The notes: a model not told the origin generated them from the sequence alone. A DNA stretch of 64,000 nucleotides from Streptomyces sp. V4I2 (GCF_030817655.1 NZ_JAUSZM010000003.1:868001-932000); one strand, 5' to 3'; numbered from the stretch's first letter, positions 9,221 through 16,748 are shown. Made by a program: numbers and translations.

Positions 9221-9547
9221 TCAGTGCGCCTCGTGCAGGTTCAGGACCGCGACGCCGACGATGATCATCGCGATCCCTGCGACCTTGGCCAGGTCGAGGC
9301 GCTCTTGGAGGAACAGCACGCCGATGACCGCAATGCCGGCGGTGCCGAGGCCCGACCAGATCGCGTAGGCGACCGAAACCGGGATGTTCTGGATCACCAT
9401 GACCAGCAGCCAGTACGACAGTGCGTAGCCAAGTAGCACCAGCCCGGTCCAGAGGGGGTCGCGGAAGCTGTCGGTGCGTGGCAGCGATGCGGTCGCGGCG
9501 ACCTCGACGCCGATGGCCGACAACAGCAGCACCCAGGCCAAACCCAT
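9221..9547 (-). CDS. Small multidrug resistance (SMR) efflux protein (108 aa)
   Basis: Four-helix proton-coupled efflux pump of the EmrE/QacE/SugE type, active as a dimer in the membrane. The essential membrane Glu is in helix 1 (AIGVEVAATASL); helix 2/3 carries YALSYWLLVMVIQNIPVSVA and YAIWSGLGT; helix 4 is VAGIAMIIVGVAVLNL. Length is typical. The ATG follows GAGGTG. It is transcribed divergently from a TetR gene with a strong palindrome between them, so expression is probably drug-inducible. Confidence 0.93.
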   Translation of the reverse strand: MGLAWVLLLSAIGVEVAATASLPRTDSFRDPLWTGLVLLGYALSYWLLVMVIQNIPVSVAYAIWSGLGTAGIAVIGVLFLQERLDLAKVAGIAMIIVGVAVLNLHEAH

Positions 9548-9561
9548 GACGCACCTCTTGT

Positions 9562-9595
9562 GTAGCGACTGCTACGACTGTAGCAGTCGCTACAA
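9562..9595. promoter_or_regulatory. Perfect inverted-repeat operator between SMR and TetR genes
   Basis: Two perfect 15-bp arms, TGTAGCGACTGCTAC (9562-9576) and GTAGCAGTCGCTACA (9581-9595), are separated by 4 bp. The site is centred in the 75-bp divergent intergenic region, 15 bp from the SMR start and 28 bp from the TetR start. It is almost certainly the binding site of the adjacent TetR protein. Shorter internal repeats of TAGCRGTCGCTA type could allow two dimers to bind. Confidence 0.88.
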
Positions 9596-9622
9596 TCGGG
9601 CTCAACGGGACGAGGAGGCGTC

Positions 9623-10189
9623 ATGGTCCGAAACACCGCGCGACGTGAGGAGCTGGCCGCGCTGGCGACCGACTACGTGCTCGACCACGGCCTGATCGGC
9701 CTGAGCCTGCGACCCCTCGCCGCAGCGATCGGCACCAGCGACCGGATGCTGCTCTACCACTTCGCAGGCAAGGACGACCTCGTCGCCACCGTGCTCCGGA
9801 TTTCCAACGACCGGTCGGTCGAGGCCGTCCGGGCGCTGCCGCGGTCCCAGAGCGTGCGCACGGCGGTCCTGGACCTGTGGCGGGCCAGCACCTCGGACGA
9901 GTCCGACCACTGCCACCGGGTGTACGTCGAGGCCGCCGCCCTGGGTCTACTCGGGCGTGAGCCCTACGTGTCGGTTGTCCGCGAGGCCAACGAGCGCTGG
10001 GTGGAAGCCCTCGCCGACCATCTGGTCGCTGCGGGCTGCACGCGGGAACGGGCGGGGCGCGCGGTGGCGCTGCTGGACGCCGCGTTCATGGGCCTGCAGT
10101 TGGACCTGCCGCTCGATCCCCATGAGTCCCACCGCAAGCGCGTGGTCAGCGACCTGGCGGACGCGATCGCCGCATTCGCGGGAGGCTGA
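9623..10189 (+). CDS. TetR-family regulator of the SMR pump (188 aa)
   Basis: N-terminal helix-turn-helix is LSLRPLAAAIGTSDRMLLYHFAGKDDL (LxPLAxxxG...YHFxxKxDL pattern). The remainder is a helical ligand domain with a Cys/His-rich stretch (SDHCHRVYVEAAAL). The ATG at 9623 has GAGGAGG upstream. Divergent orientation from the SMR gene and the palindrome between them indicate a local repressor that also controls itself. It sits in the cargo segment flanked by two copies of the IS701 end. Confidence 0.93.
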   Translation: MVRNTARREELAALATDYVLDHGLIGLSLRPLAAAIGTSDRMLLYHFAGKDDLVATVLRISNDRSVEAVRALPRSQSVRTAVLDLWRASTSDESDHCHRVYVEAAALGLLGREPYVSVVREANERWVEALADHLVAAGCTRERAGRAVALLDAAFMGLQLDLPLDPHESHRKRVVSDLADAIAAFAGG

Positions 10190-10429
10190 CCAGCACTGGT
10201 GATATCCGTCCACAGCGGGTCCCGCCGACTGTGTGCCAAAGGCCCCCGTGGCCGCGGTCCGCCAGTCCGGGCCCTCGTCACGCCCGTCCTCGACGGGCCG
10301 CCGGCGCAGGGAGCCGATCCAGCCGTGTCGCACATCAGCTGGCGGACCCGTGTCGCACATCACCCGACGGAGCACAGCGATGTCTGGGTCGATGTGGTGA
10401 ATCGCGTCTTCTCTCGGTCAAGCCCGGTC

Positions 10430-10512
10430 CCGGTCCCGGTCCCGGGTCTGCCACTACGAACGGCAGGCCACCCATCACCCATGAAGATCACGATCTACAG
10501 CTGGAGTACTAG
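10430..10512 (+). mobile_element. Solo end of the same IS701 element, inverted
   Basis: The sequence 10441-10512 is the reverse complement of 7112-7183 with one mismatch seen. It covers the last transposase codons, the terminal repeat and the CTAG flank. To its left the match fades through three tandem GGTCCC units. The rest of the IS is absent. Together with the intact copy at 7112-8531 it frames the PPOX-SMR-TetR block in inverted orientation. Confidence 0.85.
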
Positions 10513-10530
10513 TCACTCATACGTTCAAAA

Positions 10531-10563
10531 GGGAAGCCCCCACCGTGATGGTGAGGGCTTCCC
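10531..10563. terminator. Strong hairpin downstream of the solo IS end
   Basis: GGGAAGCCC and GGGCTTCCC form a perfect outer stem, extended by CACC/GGTG across a short loop. It could be a terminator or the end of another insertion element, since the IS4-like fragment begins about 30 bp later. The stretch 10190-10596 contains no gene other than these repeats. Confidence 0.6.
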
Positions 10564-10596
10564 AAGTTAACCTCGATCTTTCGTGACGGTCCGCCG

Positions 10597-10782
10597 ATGT
10601 CCCAGGACATGCCGCCCCATGCCGAGAAGTTCCGCCTGGCGACCAGCCTGCTCGACCACCGTCAGGTGTCCGCACGGCAGTTGGCCCAGCTCTACCACCA
10701 ACGCTGGGAGATCGAGAACGGCTTCGCCGAACTCAAAAACCGACTGCGAGGCGCCGGCTTCATCCTGCGCTCCGCTTCTTGA
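10597..10782 (+). pseudogene. IS4-like transposase C-terminal fragment
   Basis: About 60 residues reading LATSLLDHRQVSARQLAQLY and then HQRWEIENGFAELKNRLRG match the conserved Y-x2-RWxIE-x2-F-x-ELK region of IS4-type transposases that holds the catalytic Glu. Nothing upstream continues the protein and it stops 12 residues after the motif, so it is a relic. Confidence 0.7.
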
Positions 10783-10795
10783 AAGCGCGAGGCTA
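10772..10795 (+). repeat. 24-bp direct repeat, copy 1
   Basis: This 24-bp sequence around a near-palindrome (CGCTTC, two bases, GAAAGCG) matches 11558-11581 at 21 of 24 positions in the same orientation. Copy 1 overlaps the end of the IS4-like fragment. The two copies bracket the hypothetical gene at 10960-11385. Origin unknown. Confidence 0.6.
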
Positions 10796-10959
10796 GTGGG
10801 CATGGATGGCAATGTGTTGAACAAGACGCGGTTTCATCTGTTTAAGAACTCACGAAATGAAGGTTCAACTACAAGTGGATGACCCCGTTTGCAGGTGTGG
10901 CACCTCCGTAGCAGGATGGAAGTAACCCAAACCGCCGACTCGTTGAAAGGGGTAGTGGC

Positions 10960-11385
10960 ATGGCTGTTCGCTCTCTCGTGGGCAGGGTTCGCTGCGACGG
11001 CAGGGATGCTGAGACCATCGGTTCGGACGAGTTCATACACGAGGAGCGGGTCGTGGATCACCTGCTCTTCACCGATCAAGCCGTAAACCTTCCCCAGCGT
11101 TTCACGTGGGGAGGCGAGTGCAGGGTGGAGGTTGACGTGAATGCCAAGCTCCTTGCCACTGGAGATGAAGCGATGGAGGTGTGGGGTGAGTGCCGGTTCT
11201 ACGAGGGGGAGTCAACGAGCAGTAGCGATTTGGAGGACACCCAGCCATTCCGCTTCGTCGTTCCAAAGGCCACGGTCGGATCACAGCCCATCGTAAATGA
11301 AACACGGCTGGTCAACTCCGAGGTCGTCGGCCAGGACGATTGGGCCATCGTCCGTTTCGGCCTGAAGAACAGGTCTGCGGATTGA
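10960..11385 (+). CDS. Hypothetical protein (141 aa)
   Basis: Not recognised. ATG at 10960 with AAAGGGG at a fitting distance. The product is acidic, has no membrane segment, and alternates polar and hydrophobic residues in a way that suggests a beta-rich fold (FTWGGECRVEVDVNAKLL, QPFRFVVPKATVG). Base composition is less GC-rich than neighbours, consistent with imported DNA. It stands alone between the two 24-bp repeats. Confidence 0.55.
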   Translation: MAVRSLVGRVRCDGRDAETIGSDEFIHEERVVDHLLFTDQAVNLPQRFTWGGECRVEVDVNAKLLATGDEAMEVWGECRFYEGESTSSSDLEDTQPFRFVVPKATVGSQPIVNETRLVNSEVVGQDDWAIVRFGLKNRSAD

Positions 11386-11557
11386 CTGACTCGGGGTGCC
11401 GTCGTCCTGGACGCGGACACGGGGGTACAACCCGATAGCGCGCTTCACCTGGGAAGTGCCTCCGGCGGTGGCAGGAACAAGGGCCTCGACAATCCTCATT
11501 CTTGCTGGTCAGAGGCACTTTCTGCTTTCCTGACCACCTGCCGGGCTGCCGGACAGC

Positions 11558-11581
11558 CCGCTTCATGAAAGCGTGAGGTTA
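11558..11581 (+). repeat. 24-bp direct repeat, copy 2
   Basis: Partner of 10772-10795 (21 of 24 identical). It overlaps the 3' end of the small membrane gene on the minus strand. The 11386-11557 interval contains no convincing gene. Confidence 0.6.
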
Positions 11582-11794
11582 AGCAGCCTCGGTCTCGTCA
11601 CTTCGCTGCGAGCCCGGCTTAGTCGGAGGTCGATCGGCATTGTTCTTCAGCTCCTCACGCACCTTGCGGAATGCACGAATGACGCGGATCAGGTCCGTGC
11701 TGAGAATGACCAACTGACCGCAGACGTACCGGAGGACCAGAAAGGCACCACCTACGAGGACGGTGATCGCCGAGACCCAGCCCACGGTGACCAT
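11579..11794 (-). CDS. Small single-pass membrane protein (71 aa)
   Basis: One predicted membrane helix near the N-terminus (AITVLVGGAFLVLRYVCG), then an amphipathic helix (LIRVIRAFRKVREELKNN) and a charged tail. The ATG follows GGAGAGTGAG. It is on the same strand as the RepSA/Tra genes, about 310 bp downstream, and may belong to the same mobile element. Function unknown. Confidence 0.5.
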   Translation of the reverse strand: MVTVGWVSAITVLVGGAFLVLRYVCGQLVILSTDLIRVIRAFRKVREELKNNADRPPTKPGSQRSDETEAA

Positions 11795-11979
11795 GGAGGC
11801 TCACTCTCCACCCCGGCAGCTGTCAGCCAACGGCCGACGATCAAGCCACCCCGAGACTCCGTTACCGGAGCCCGCCCATCACAGGGATATGACTATGCGC
11901 GAAGGGGCACAGAGCGGGACGGACTTGGCGCAGTAAGCGAGTTGGCTCACAGCACTCTCCTCGTCAAGGGTGATACCGT

Positions 11980-12108
11980 TTATCCTTTCCGTGCAGGGCC
12001 GAGAAGCCGTGCGAGTCGCGTAGCGCTCTTCGGCCCTACCCGTGTGGGGAACTTGGCCGCCTGGCGCTCGACAGCCCGCGCCCACTGCTCGTTGTGCCGT
12101 CTCGTCAC
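11980..12108 (-). CDS. Possible small ORF coupled to repSA (42 aa)
   Basis: GTG at 12108 overlaps the repSA stop in GTGA and the frame reads 42 basic residues (starting VTRRHNEQWARAVERQ) before TAA. The stop/start overlap is the best evidence; there is no recognisable family. The rest of 11795-12104 holds only a possible promoter-like stretch and a 23-codon ORF after GAGGAGAG, neither convincing. Confidence 0.3.
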   Translation of the reverse strand: MTRRHNEQWARAVERQAAKFPTRVGPKSATRLARLLGPARKG

Positions 12109-13511
12109 CGGGGCACCTCACGCTCTTCACGGGCGATCTCGCGGTTAGCGGCGAGGTCTTCGCCAAGTCCGGCGGCGATCAGTGCGGCACCGGGCGTGTG
12201 GCCGGAGCCGACGTAGCGCCAGTGGGCCTCCGTGATCGTATCGGGTATGTCGAGGTGGCCGACGTGGTGGGCGCGTTCGACGCGGAGTGCCGCGTACGTC
12301 GTCGAGTACGCGCGCGACTTGGTCAGGATGTGGCCCCGGTAGCCGAGCGTGTGGGCCCAGGTGCGCAGGTGCAAGGGCGCGTACTCGAGGAGCCCACCGA
12401 GGCGCCAGCAGGTGCGCATGAGGGCGCGAACGTGTGCGCTCACGGGTGCCGTGTCGACGTCTGCCCAGGTGGTGAGCCTGTGGTCGGTGCCGGAGCCTGT
12501 CTCGTCCGCCCCTTTGGTGACGTACTTGGCGACGTAAGCCGCTACGGCGTCATCGTCGGGCCCGTCGCCGTCCGCACGTAGCTGCCGGACGTCGATCTGA
12601 GCGCCCCAGCGCAGCACCAGCTCGCCCACGGCAGGGCTGTACAAAGTGCGGACCAGGACCCGACCGGCCGAAGCACGCACGGCATCGGTGAGCCGGTCGG
12701 CAGTACCCCAGGCCGGTGGGTCATCAGCCGGTCCGTCCGGGCCGTCGAGCCGGACGACGGCGTGCACGTGGACGGCCGCCCGCTTCTGGTACTCGGCGAC
12801 GCGGGCGAAGGACAACCGCGTGTGCTGGGCGAAGCGGGACTGCACGATGCCTGCCGAGGTGGCGAGGCGGCGTCTGACGTCGATGACGAAGCGATCCCAC
12901 AGTTGGGAGACGTGTGCGTGCCACAGCACGTGGCCGGTGTAGTCGTAGCAGTCCGGGCAGAGCGGTTGGCCAACGAGGGAGTCAGCCGGGCCGTGAACGG
13001 CGCCGCAGCCGAGGGATCGGCCGTGCTCACACGTGCCGCCACCGCGGCGAGGCCGGCACAGTTCCCCAGTCCTGTGGACCGGCCCGAAGGACGGGGCAGT
13101 GAGGGTGACGAACAGGCGGGGCCGGGTACGCCCGGTGGCGGGGACGTTCTTGCCGCCGAGGAGGCCCGCGCGGACGAGGTGGAAGGTGTCTCCCGCGTGG
13201 AGCCGGGAGCAGGCCGGGCAGATGGTTGCGCGGCGGTTGCTGCAGCGGATCAGGAGGCGTTCGCCGGGTTCGGTGCGGGTGTCGTAGTGGCGAAGGATCT
13301 CGCCGGTTGCACCGTCCAGGATGGTGGTGGAGCCGGTCAGGTGGACGGGGTGGGAGCAGCCGCCGGTTGCGGTGATCTGCTCCAGCCAGCGGCGGAATTT
13401 GGGGTCTTGGGCGATGCGGATTGCGTCGCGGTCTGCTTCGGGGAGCTGACGCAGGCGCGCCGCGCGGTCGAGGGCGGCGCGCCGGTCAGCCGGGGTGAAC
13501 TCCGGGGTGAT
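12105..13511 (-). CDS. repSA: RepSA-type rolling-circle replication initiator (468 aa), start codon ATC
   Basis: HUH-endonuclease initiator that nicks the double-strand origin of pSAM2-type elements. A Cys-rich N-terminal region (CPACSRLHAGDTFHLVRAGL; CPDCYDYTGHVLWHAHVSQL) precedes the metal-binding HUH motif (HVHAVVRLDG, about residue 248) and the tyrosine motif (YVAKYVTK, about 326-333). The frame is free of stops from about 13616 down to 12105 but has no ATG, GTG or TTG before codon 12929, which would delete the first 194 residues. The family's N-terminus (TPADRRAALDRAARLRQLPE) starts after an ATC at 13509-13511, eight bases behind GGAAGG, exactly where an ATG would be expected. It is either a mutated, silenced gene or a rare non-canonical start. 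Confidence 0.83.
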   Translation of the reverse strand: MTPEFTPADRRAALDRAARLRQLPEADRDAIRIAQDPKFRRWLEQITATGGCSHPVHLTGSTTILDGATGEILRHYDTRTEPGERLLIRCSNRRATICPACSRLHAGDTFHLVRAGLLGGKNVPATGRTRPRLFVTLTAPSFGPVHRTGELCRPRRGGGTCEHGRSLGCGAVHGPADSLVGQPLCPDCYDYTGHVLWHAHVSQLWDRFVIDVRRRLATSAGIVQSRFAQHTRLSFARVAEYQKRAAVHVHAVVRLDGPDGPADDPPAWGTADRLTDAVRASAGRVLVRTLYSPAVGELVLRWGAQIDVRQLRADGDGPDDDAVAAYVAKYVTKGADETGSGTDHRLTTWADVDTAPVSAHVRALMRTCWRLGGLLEYAPLHLRTWAHTLGYRGHILTKSRAYSTTYAALRVERAHHVGHLDIPDTITEAHWRYVGSGHTPGAALIAAGLGEDLAANREIAREEREVPR

Positions 13512-13616
13512 GGTGGTGACCTTCCGGGGTGGGCCGCCGTAGCGGCACGGATGGTTGGTGGTGCGCCGGTGGTCATGGGGACCACGTCCTTCCTGATCAG
13601 GTGTGGTGCGGTGGGT

Positions 13617-13730
13617 TCATCGGATGGTGCCGGCGCCCCGGCAGACGCGGCAGCGCCGCAGCCGTCCGGTCCAGGTCCTCCGGGCTCCGTCGCCCTTGCA
13701 GTGCGGGCACCTCACGCGAGGCATAGGCAT
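13617..13730 (-). CDS. Tiny zinc-ribbon protein (37 aa)
   Basis: ATG at 13730 preceded by AAAGGACA. The 37 codons contain two CxxC pairs with DnaJ-like spacing, CPHCKGDGARR and CRVCRGAGTIR, ending in TGA. Such mini zinc-binding ORFs occur between the transfer and replication genes of Streptomyces mobile elements. It lies between the small membrane gene and repSA on the same strand. Role unknown; a structural or RNA/DNA-binding helper is a guess. Confidence 0.6.
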   Translation of the reverse strand: MPMPRVRCPHCKGDGARRTWTGRLRRCRVCRGAGTIR

Positions 13731-13749
13731 TGCGTCGTGTCCTTTCTGC

Positions 13750-13947
13750 TCAGGTGTGGGAGAAGCCGCTGATGACCCAGGTGACGAGCCCGTGGACGGT
13801 GTAGATCACGGGGGTCTGGCCGAGGTAGACGCCGAAAAGGCCGACGCAGACGGCTTCCCAGGCGCGTACGTCGCGGGAGCGGACGAGGAGGACGGTGATG
13901 ATCCCGAAGATCACCGCGAACGTGAACGCCGTTCCTTCGCTGATCAC
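13750..13947 (-). CDS. Small transfer-associated membrane protein (65 aa)
   Basis: Two predicted membrane helices (AFTFAVIFGIITVLLV and AVCVGLFGVYLGQTPVIYTV) separated by RSRDVRAWE. The GTG start overlaps the stop of the Tra ATPase gene (GTGA), with GGAG upstream, so translation is coupled. Its position and topology match the short membrane ORFs, sometimes called Spd-like, found between tra and repSA in actinomycete conjugative elements, where they aid spread between hyphal compartments. Confidence 0.68.
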   Translation of the reverse strand: MISEGTAFTFAVIFGIITVLLVRSRDVRAWEAVCVGLFGVYLGQTPVIYTVHGLVTWVISGFSHT

Positions 13948-14774
13948 TTGACGTCTCCTTCCAGCACCGCAAGGGCGCGGTCTATGGCGGGCAGTTCCGG
14001 GGTCAGGGCGGAGTGCTTCCGGGACGTCGCCACGGCCTCATCCGTCGGCGTCAGATGCGAGCGGGCACGGCTCCAGCCGCCGTCCGGGCCGGTGCACACG
14101 GCCACGCCCCGTTCCTCCGCCGTGATCGCCTGCGCGACCGCGACGGCGTCCTTGTTGAGGTCGCCCAACGTCATCTCGGCGGTGCCGGGGTCGTTGACGC
14201 GGTGGCAGATCCGGCCGCCGAGCTGTGCGCGCAGGGCGGTGACGCCGGGGCCAAGGTCGGAGCCGACCCGTTGCCCGGCGACGACCAGGTGCAGGCCGAG
14301 GGCGGCACCGAGCTGCGCAAGCCGCAGCAGCAGCGTGGAGCACTGTTCCGCTTCCGCCTTGCCCTCACGGGTGCCATCGGACAGGTACAGCTCAGCGATC
14401 TCGTCGACCAGGACGACGACCGGCACCGGTCGCAGCTTGTCCGGCAGCTCCCAGATCGAGCGGACCCCCGCCGCCCGGCACGCGCTCATCCGGTCCTGCA
14501 TGTCGACCACCAGAGCCGCCAGCACCGCGACCGCTTCGCGCCGGCACGTGGCCAGCGCGCTCAACCGTCCGGAGAACAGGCCGAGTTCCATGCCGCCCTT
14601 GCAGTCGATGCCGACCAGGGCGACCGGTTGCGGGGCGAGTTGGGTGATGAGCCGGGCCAGCAGGGTGGACTTGCCCGAGCGGGTACCCCCGGCGATCAGC
14701 CAGTGCGGGACCAGCCGCAGGTTCATCACACACGCGCCCCCGGTCTCCAGCGCGCCGATCAGCGCCGACAGCAA
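13944..14774 (-). CDS. TraSA/FtsK-like DNA translocase, probably 5'-truncated
   Basis: FtsK/SpoIIIE-type ATPase that pumps double-stranded DNA during Streptomyces conjugation. Walker A is GGTRSGKST, Walker B VVVLVDEIAELY, followed by LGLHLVVAGQRVGSDLGPGV and the C-terminal GRICHRV and EERGVAVCTGPDGGW. The first usable start is TTG 14774, but family-like sequence (DPLQRPGLATAPTE) continues in frame upstream to a stop at 14868-14870, without a good start codon. The N-terminal membrane-anchor part therefore seems lost, perhaps when the LRR gene arrived. Confidence 0.82.
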   Translation of the reverse strand: MLSALIGALETGGACVMNLRLVPHWLIAGGTRSGKSTLLARLITQLAPQPVALVGIDCKGGMELGLFSGRLSALATCRREAVAVLAALVVDMQDRMSACRAAGVRSIWELPDKLRPVPVVVLVDEIAELYLSDGTREGKAEAEQCSTLLLRLAQLGAALGLHLVVAGQRVGSDLGPGVTALRAQLGGRICHRVNDPGTAEMTLGDLNKDAVAVAQAITAEERGVAVCTGPDGGWSRARSHLTPTDEAVATSRKHSALTPELPAIDRALAVLEGDVK

Positions 14775-14867
14775 CTCGGTCGGTGCCGTGGCTAAGCCGG
14801 GCCGCTGAAGCGGATCAGCACGTGGCTGTGGCCGTTTCTTTGGCGAACAGCGAGCGAGGTGTTCGGC

Positions 14868-15677
14868 TCAGTCCCAGTCGGACGTCGGCTGATCGACTCG
14901 GCCGCCCTTGTGTGGTGTAGGGATGTAGTCGCGAGCACCGCCGGGCAGCGCGGCGACACACGCCGATGAGCAGGCGCTGACCAGCAGCGGCAATACATCA
15001 GTGGCCACGCGCAGTGAGATCCACACCTGATGGAATCCGTGCTGTTCGATCGGGCGGTCGCAGACGCTGCAACTGCGGATGGCGGTGGCTCCCCAGCGCC
15101 GGGGATCCAGGTTTCCCAGATCGATGTCCGCGACGGAGTCCGGGGAAGGCTGCAGACGCGGGAACGGCGGTCGCATCTTGTAGTTGCCGAACAACGCGCG
15201 CGTGCTCACAGTGCTACGGGTCAGCTTCCGGCATCGGGTGATCTCGTAGGGGAACCAGTGCAGCCGGTAGGAGGTGTAGGGGGTGAACTCCTCCAGGTTC
15301 GTCATGGCCCCGATCTCGGGCGGGATCCGGACCAGGTTGCTGCCGTAGAGCACGAGGTGCTTGACCGCCGTCAGCGTGGCGATGCTCGGTGGCAGGGTGA
15401 TGATCTGCCGTCGCTCTTCTGGGCTGAGTTCGGTCAGGGGGCGAAACTCCTCGCGCCTGTCGGCGGCGGCTTCGTCGATCAGCTCCAGCAGATGCTGCCA
15501 GCCCGGAGCGGAGGTGTCCTGTCGCTCGGCGTGAAATCCAACACGGGCTCGCGGACGCGGCCTGGACTGGTCGAAGCACGAGCAGATGTCCCTGTAGGAC
15601 CCGCGCCGTCCTGGGGCCGGGTCCGACGTGTCGCCCCAGCGGTTCACAAAGAGCGCCGGCTCTCCCTGGTTCGTCAT
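14868..15677 (-). CDS. Leucine-rich-repeat-like protein (269 aa)
   Basis: Central part has LRR-like turns: IITLPPSIATLTAVKHLVLY then GSNLVRIPPEIGAMTNLEEF and LHWFPYEITRCRKL, i.e. two or three repeats. The C-terminal third has a Cys pair (IRSCSVCDRPI) and a hydrophobic stretch (VLPLLVSACSSACVAAL). ATG 15677 lacks a clear ribosome site. The stop sits directly in front of, and in frame with, the truncated Tra sequence, marking a junction. LRR proteins of this kind are common, uncharacterised Streptomyces proteins. Confidence 0.65.
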   Translation of the reverse strand: MTNQGEPALFVNRWGDTSDPAPGRRGSYRDICSCFDQSRPRPRARVGFHAERQDTSAPGWQHLLELIDEAAADRREEFRPLTELSPEERRQIITLPPSIATLTAVKHLVLYGSNLVRIPPEIGAMTNLEEFTPYTSYRLHWFPYEITRCRKLTRSTVSTRALFGNYKMRPPFPRLQPSPDSVADIDLGNLDPRRWGATAIRSCSVCDRPIEQHGFHQVWISLRVATDVLPLLVSACSSACVAALPGGARDYIPTPHKGGRVDQPTSDWD

Positions 15678-15817
15678 GGCGCCAAGATACGGAGGTTGTC
15701 GCAGGCCGTCTCAGCGATTATTCGGGCGAGAGCACAGACGACATCCGTCGCCGTGCTCGAACGTCTGGCTGGGGAAGCTGATGCTACTCATGGGGAATTG
15801 CGTGGCGTTCCGCACGC

Positions 15818-15999
15818 GCACCCGACGCGCCTGATCAGCCAACCGCGGCACCCACGGGTGAGCAATCCCGACGTGCCCCGAACACGGCTTCAACCTTGCT
15901 GAGGATTCATGGCGCAGGACGAGGCCGTGTGTACGGAATCACCTCAGCCAACTCCCTGACCAGCGACGTTATTACCGCATGAGCAAGGCTTGACCGACG
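15818..15999 (+). repeat. Long direct repeat, copy A
   Basis: About 182 bp matching copy B (16859-17039) at roughly 85 percent by eye, with blocks such as TGATCAGCCAACCG, AATCCCGACGTG, TGTACGGAAT and CCTGACCAGCGA. It fills most of the 15678-16061 gap between the LRR gene and the MDMPI gene. Read on the minus strand it gives a short peptide (HAVITSLVRELAEVIPYT) that is partly kept in copies B and C, so it may descend from coding DNA. Confidence 0.85.
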
Positions 16000-16061
16000 T
16001 GCCCCTCTGAGCGCGTTCGAGACCTGCTGCTGCACCAGACCTGGCCGGGTAGCTTGATCGC

Positions 16062-16748
16062 ATGGACCAGGGGCGGGTAGTTGATGCGTTTCGTATTGAG
16101 GCTGGGCAGCTCGCACGGGCCATGACCGGGGTCTCGGCGGCCGAGTGGCATCTGCCGACGCGGTGCACGCCGTGGACAGTGAGCGACTTGCTGGCCCATG
16201 TCCGAGTAGTGATTGCCTGGTTACCGGGCATGCTGGCCGCGCCGGCGCCGATCCGTGCCGAGGTCTCGGCAGTGGAGTACTACCGGCCCGACGACCGTTT
16301 CGCTCCGGATGCCAACGCAGCTCGGATCGCTCTGGCCCAGGATCATGCGGCCGATCAGCTCAGCGGTGCTGCGCTTGCCGAGGACTTCAACACCACCTGG
16401 CAGCAAGTGGATCAACTGTGCCAGGCCGAGCCGGAAGGTCGTGTAGTTCGCACCCGACACGGCGATCCGATGCTTCTGTCGGAGTTCCTGCTGACGCGGG
16501 TGGTTGAGGTAGCCGTGCACGGCCTGGACCTGGCCGACGCCCTGGGGCGCGAACCATGGCTGACTCCTCAGGCCGCAGATGTGGTGCAGGATCTTCTGCT
16601 AGGTGGCCCGGATGGGGCAGCGGCGCTGGGGAAGTTGGGCTGGGGACAGCTTCGCTTCCTACGTAAGGCGACGGGGCGCGAACCGATCACCAAGGAGGAA
16701 GCGTTGGAGGTCGACCGCCTGGACGGCCGATGGCTGACACTGGGTTAA
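16062..16748 (+). CDS. MDMPI/DinB-fold protein, mycothiol-dependent type (228 aa)
   Basis: Maleylpyruvate-isomerase N-terminal/DinB-like four-helix fold. The pattern TPWTVSDLLAHVRVV (first His ligand), an Asp/Glu-rich middle, and VVEVAVHGLDLADALG (second His ligand) is the metal site used by mycothiol-dependent transferases, and the length is typical. The start is ATG 16062 with only a weak ribosome site. It stands alone, bracketed by direct repeats A and B, so it could be lost or gained as a unit. Substrate unknown; detoxification via mycothiol is an inference. Confidence 0.85.
   Translation: MDQGRVVDAFRIEAGQLARAMTGVSAAEWHLPTRCTPWTVSDLLAHVRVVIAWLPGMLAAPAPIRAEVSAVEYYRPDDRFAPDANAARIALAQDHAADQLSGAALAEDFNTTWQQVDQLCQAEPEGRVVRTRHGDPMLLSEFLLTRVVEVAVHGLDLADALGREPWLTPQAADVVQDLLLGGPDGAAALGKLGWGQLRFLRKATGREPITKEEALEVDRLDGRWLTLG

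Larger units (their letters stand above)
11579..14870 (-). mobile_element. Core of a pSAM2-like integrative and conjugative element (remnant)
   Basis: The minus-strand order TraSA/FtsK-like ATPase, small membrane protein, tiny zinc-ribbon ORF and RepSA replication initiator is that of actinomycete integrative and conjugative elements. Xis and tyrosine integrase genes expected after repSA are absent; the only integrase is the frameshifted serine type at 5647. The Tra gene appears 5'-truncated and repSA lacks a normal start codon, so the element is probably immobile alone. Boundaries given are those of the recognisable genes, not of the original element. Confidence 0.65.

Noticed and set aside
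12762..13772. 336-codon plus-strand open frame across the repSA region
   Set aside because: Antisense to RepSA, whose HUH and Tyr motifs are unmistakable on the minus strand.
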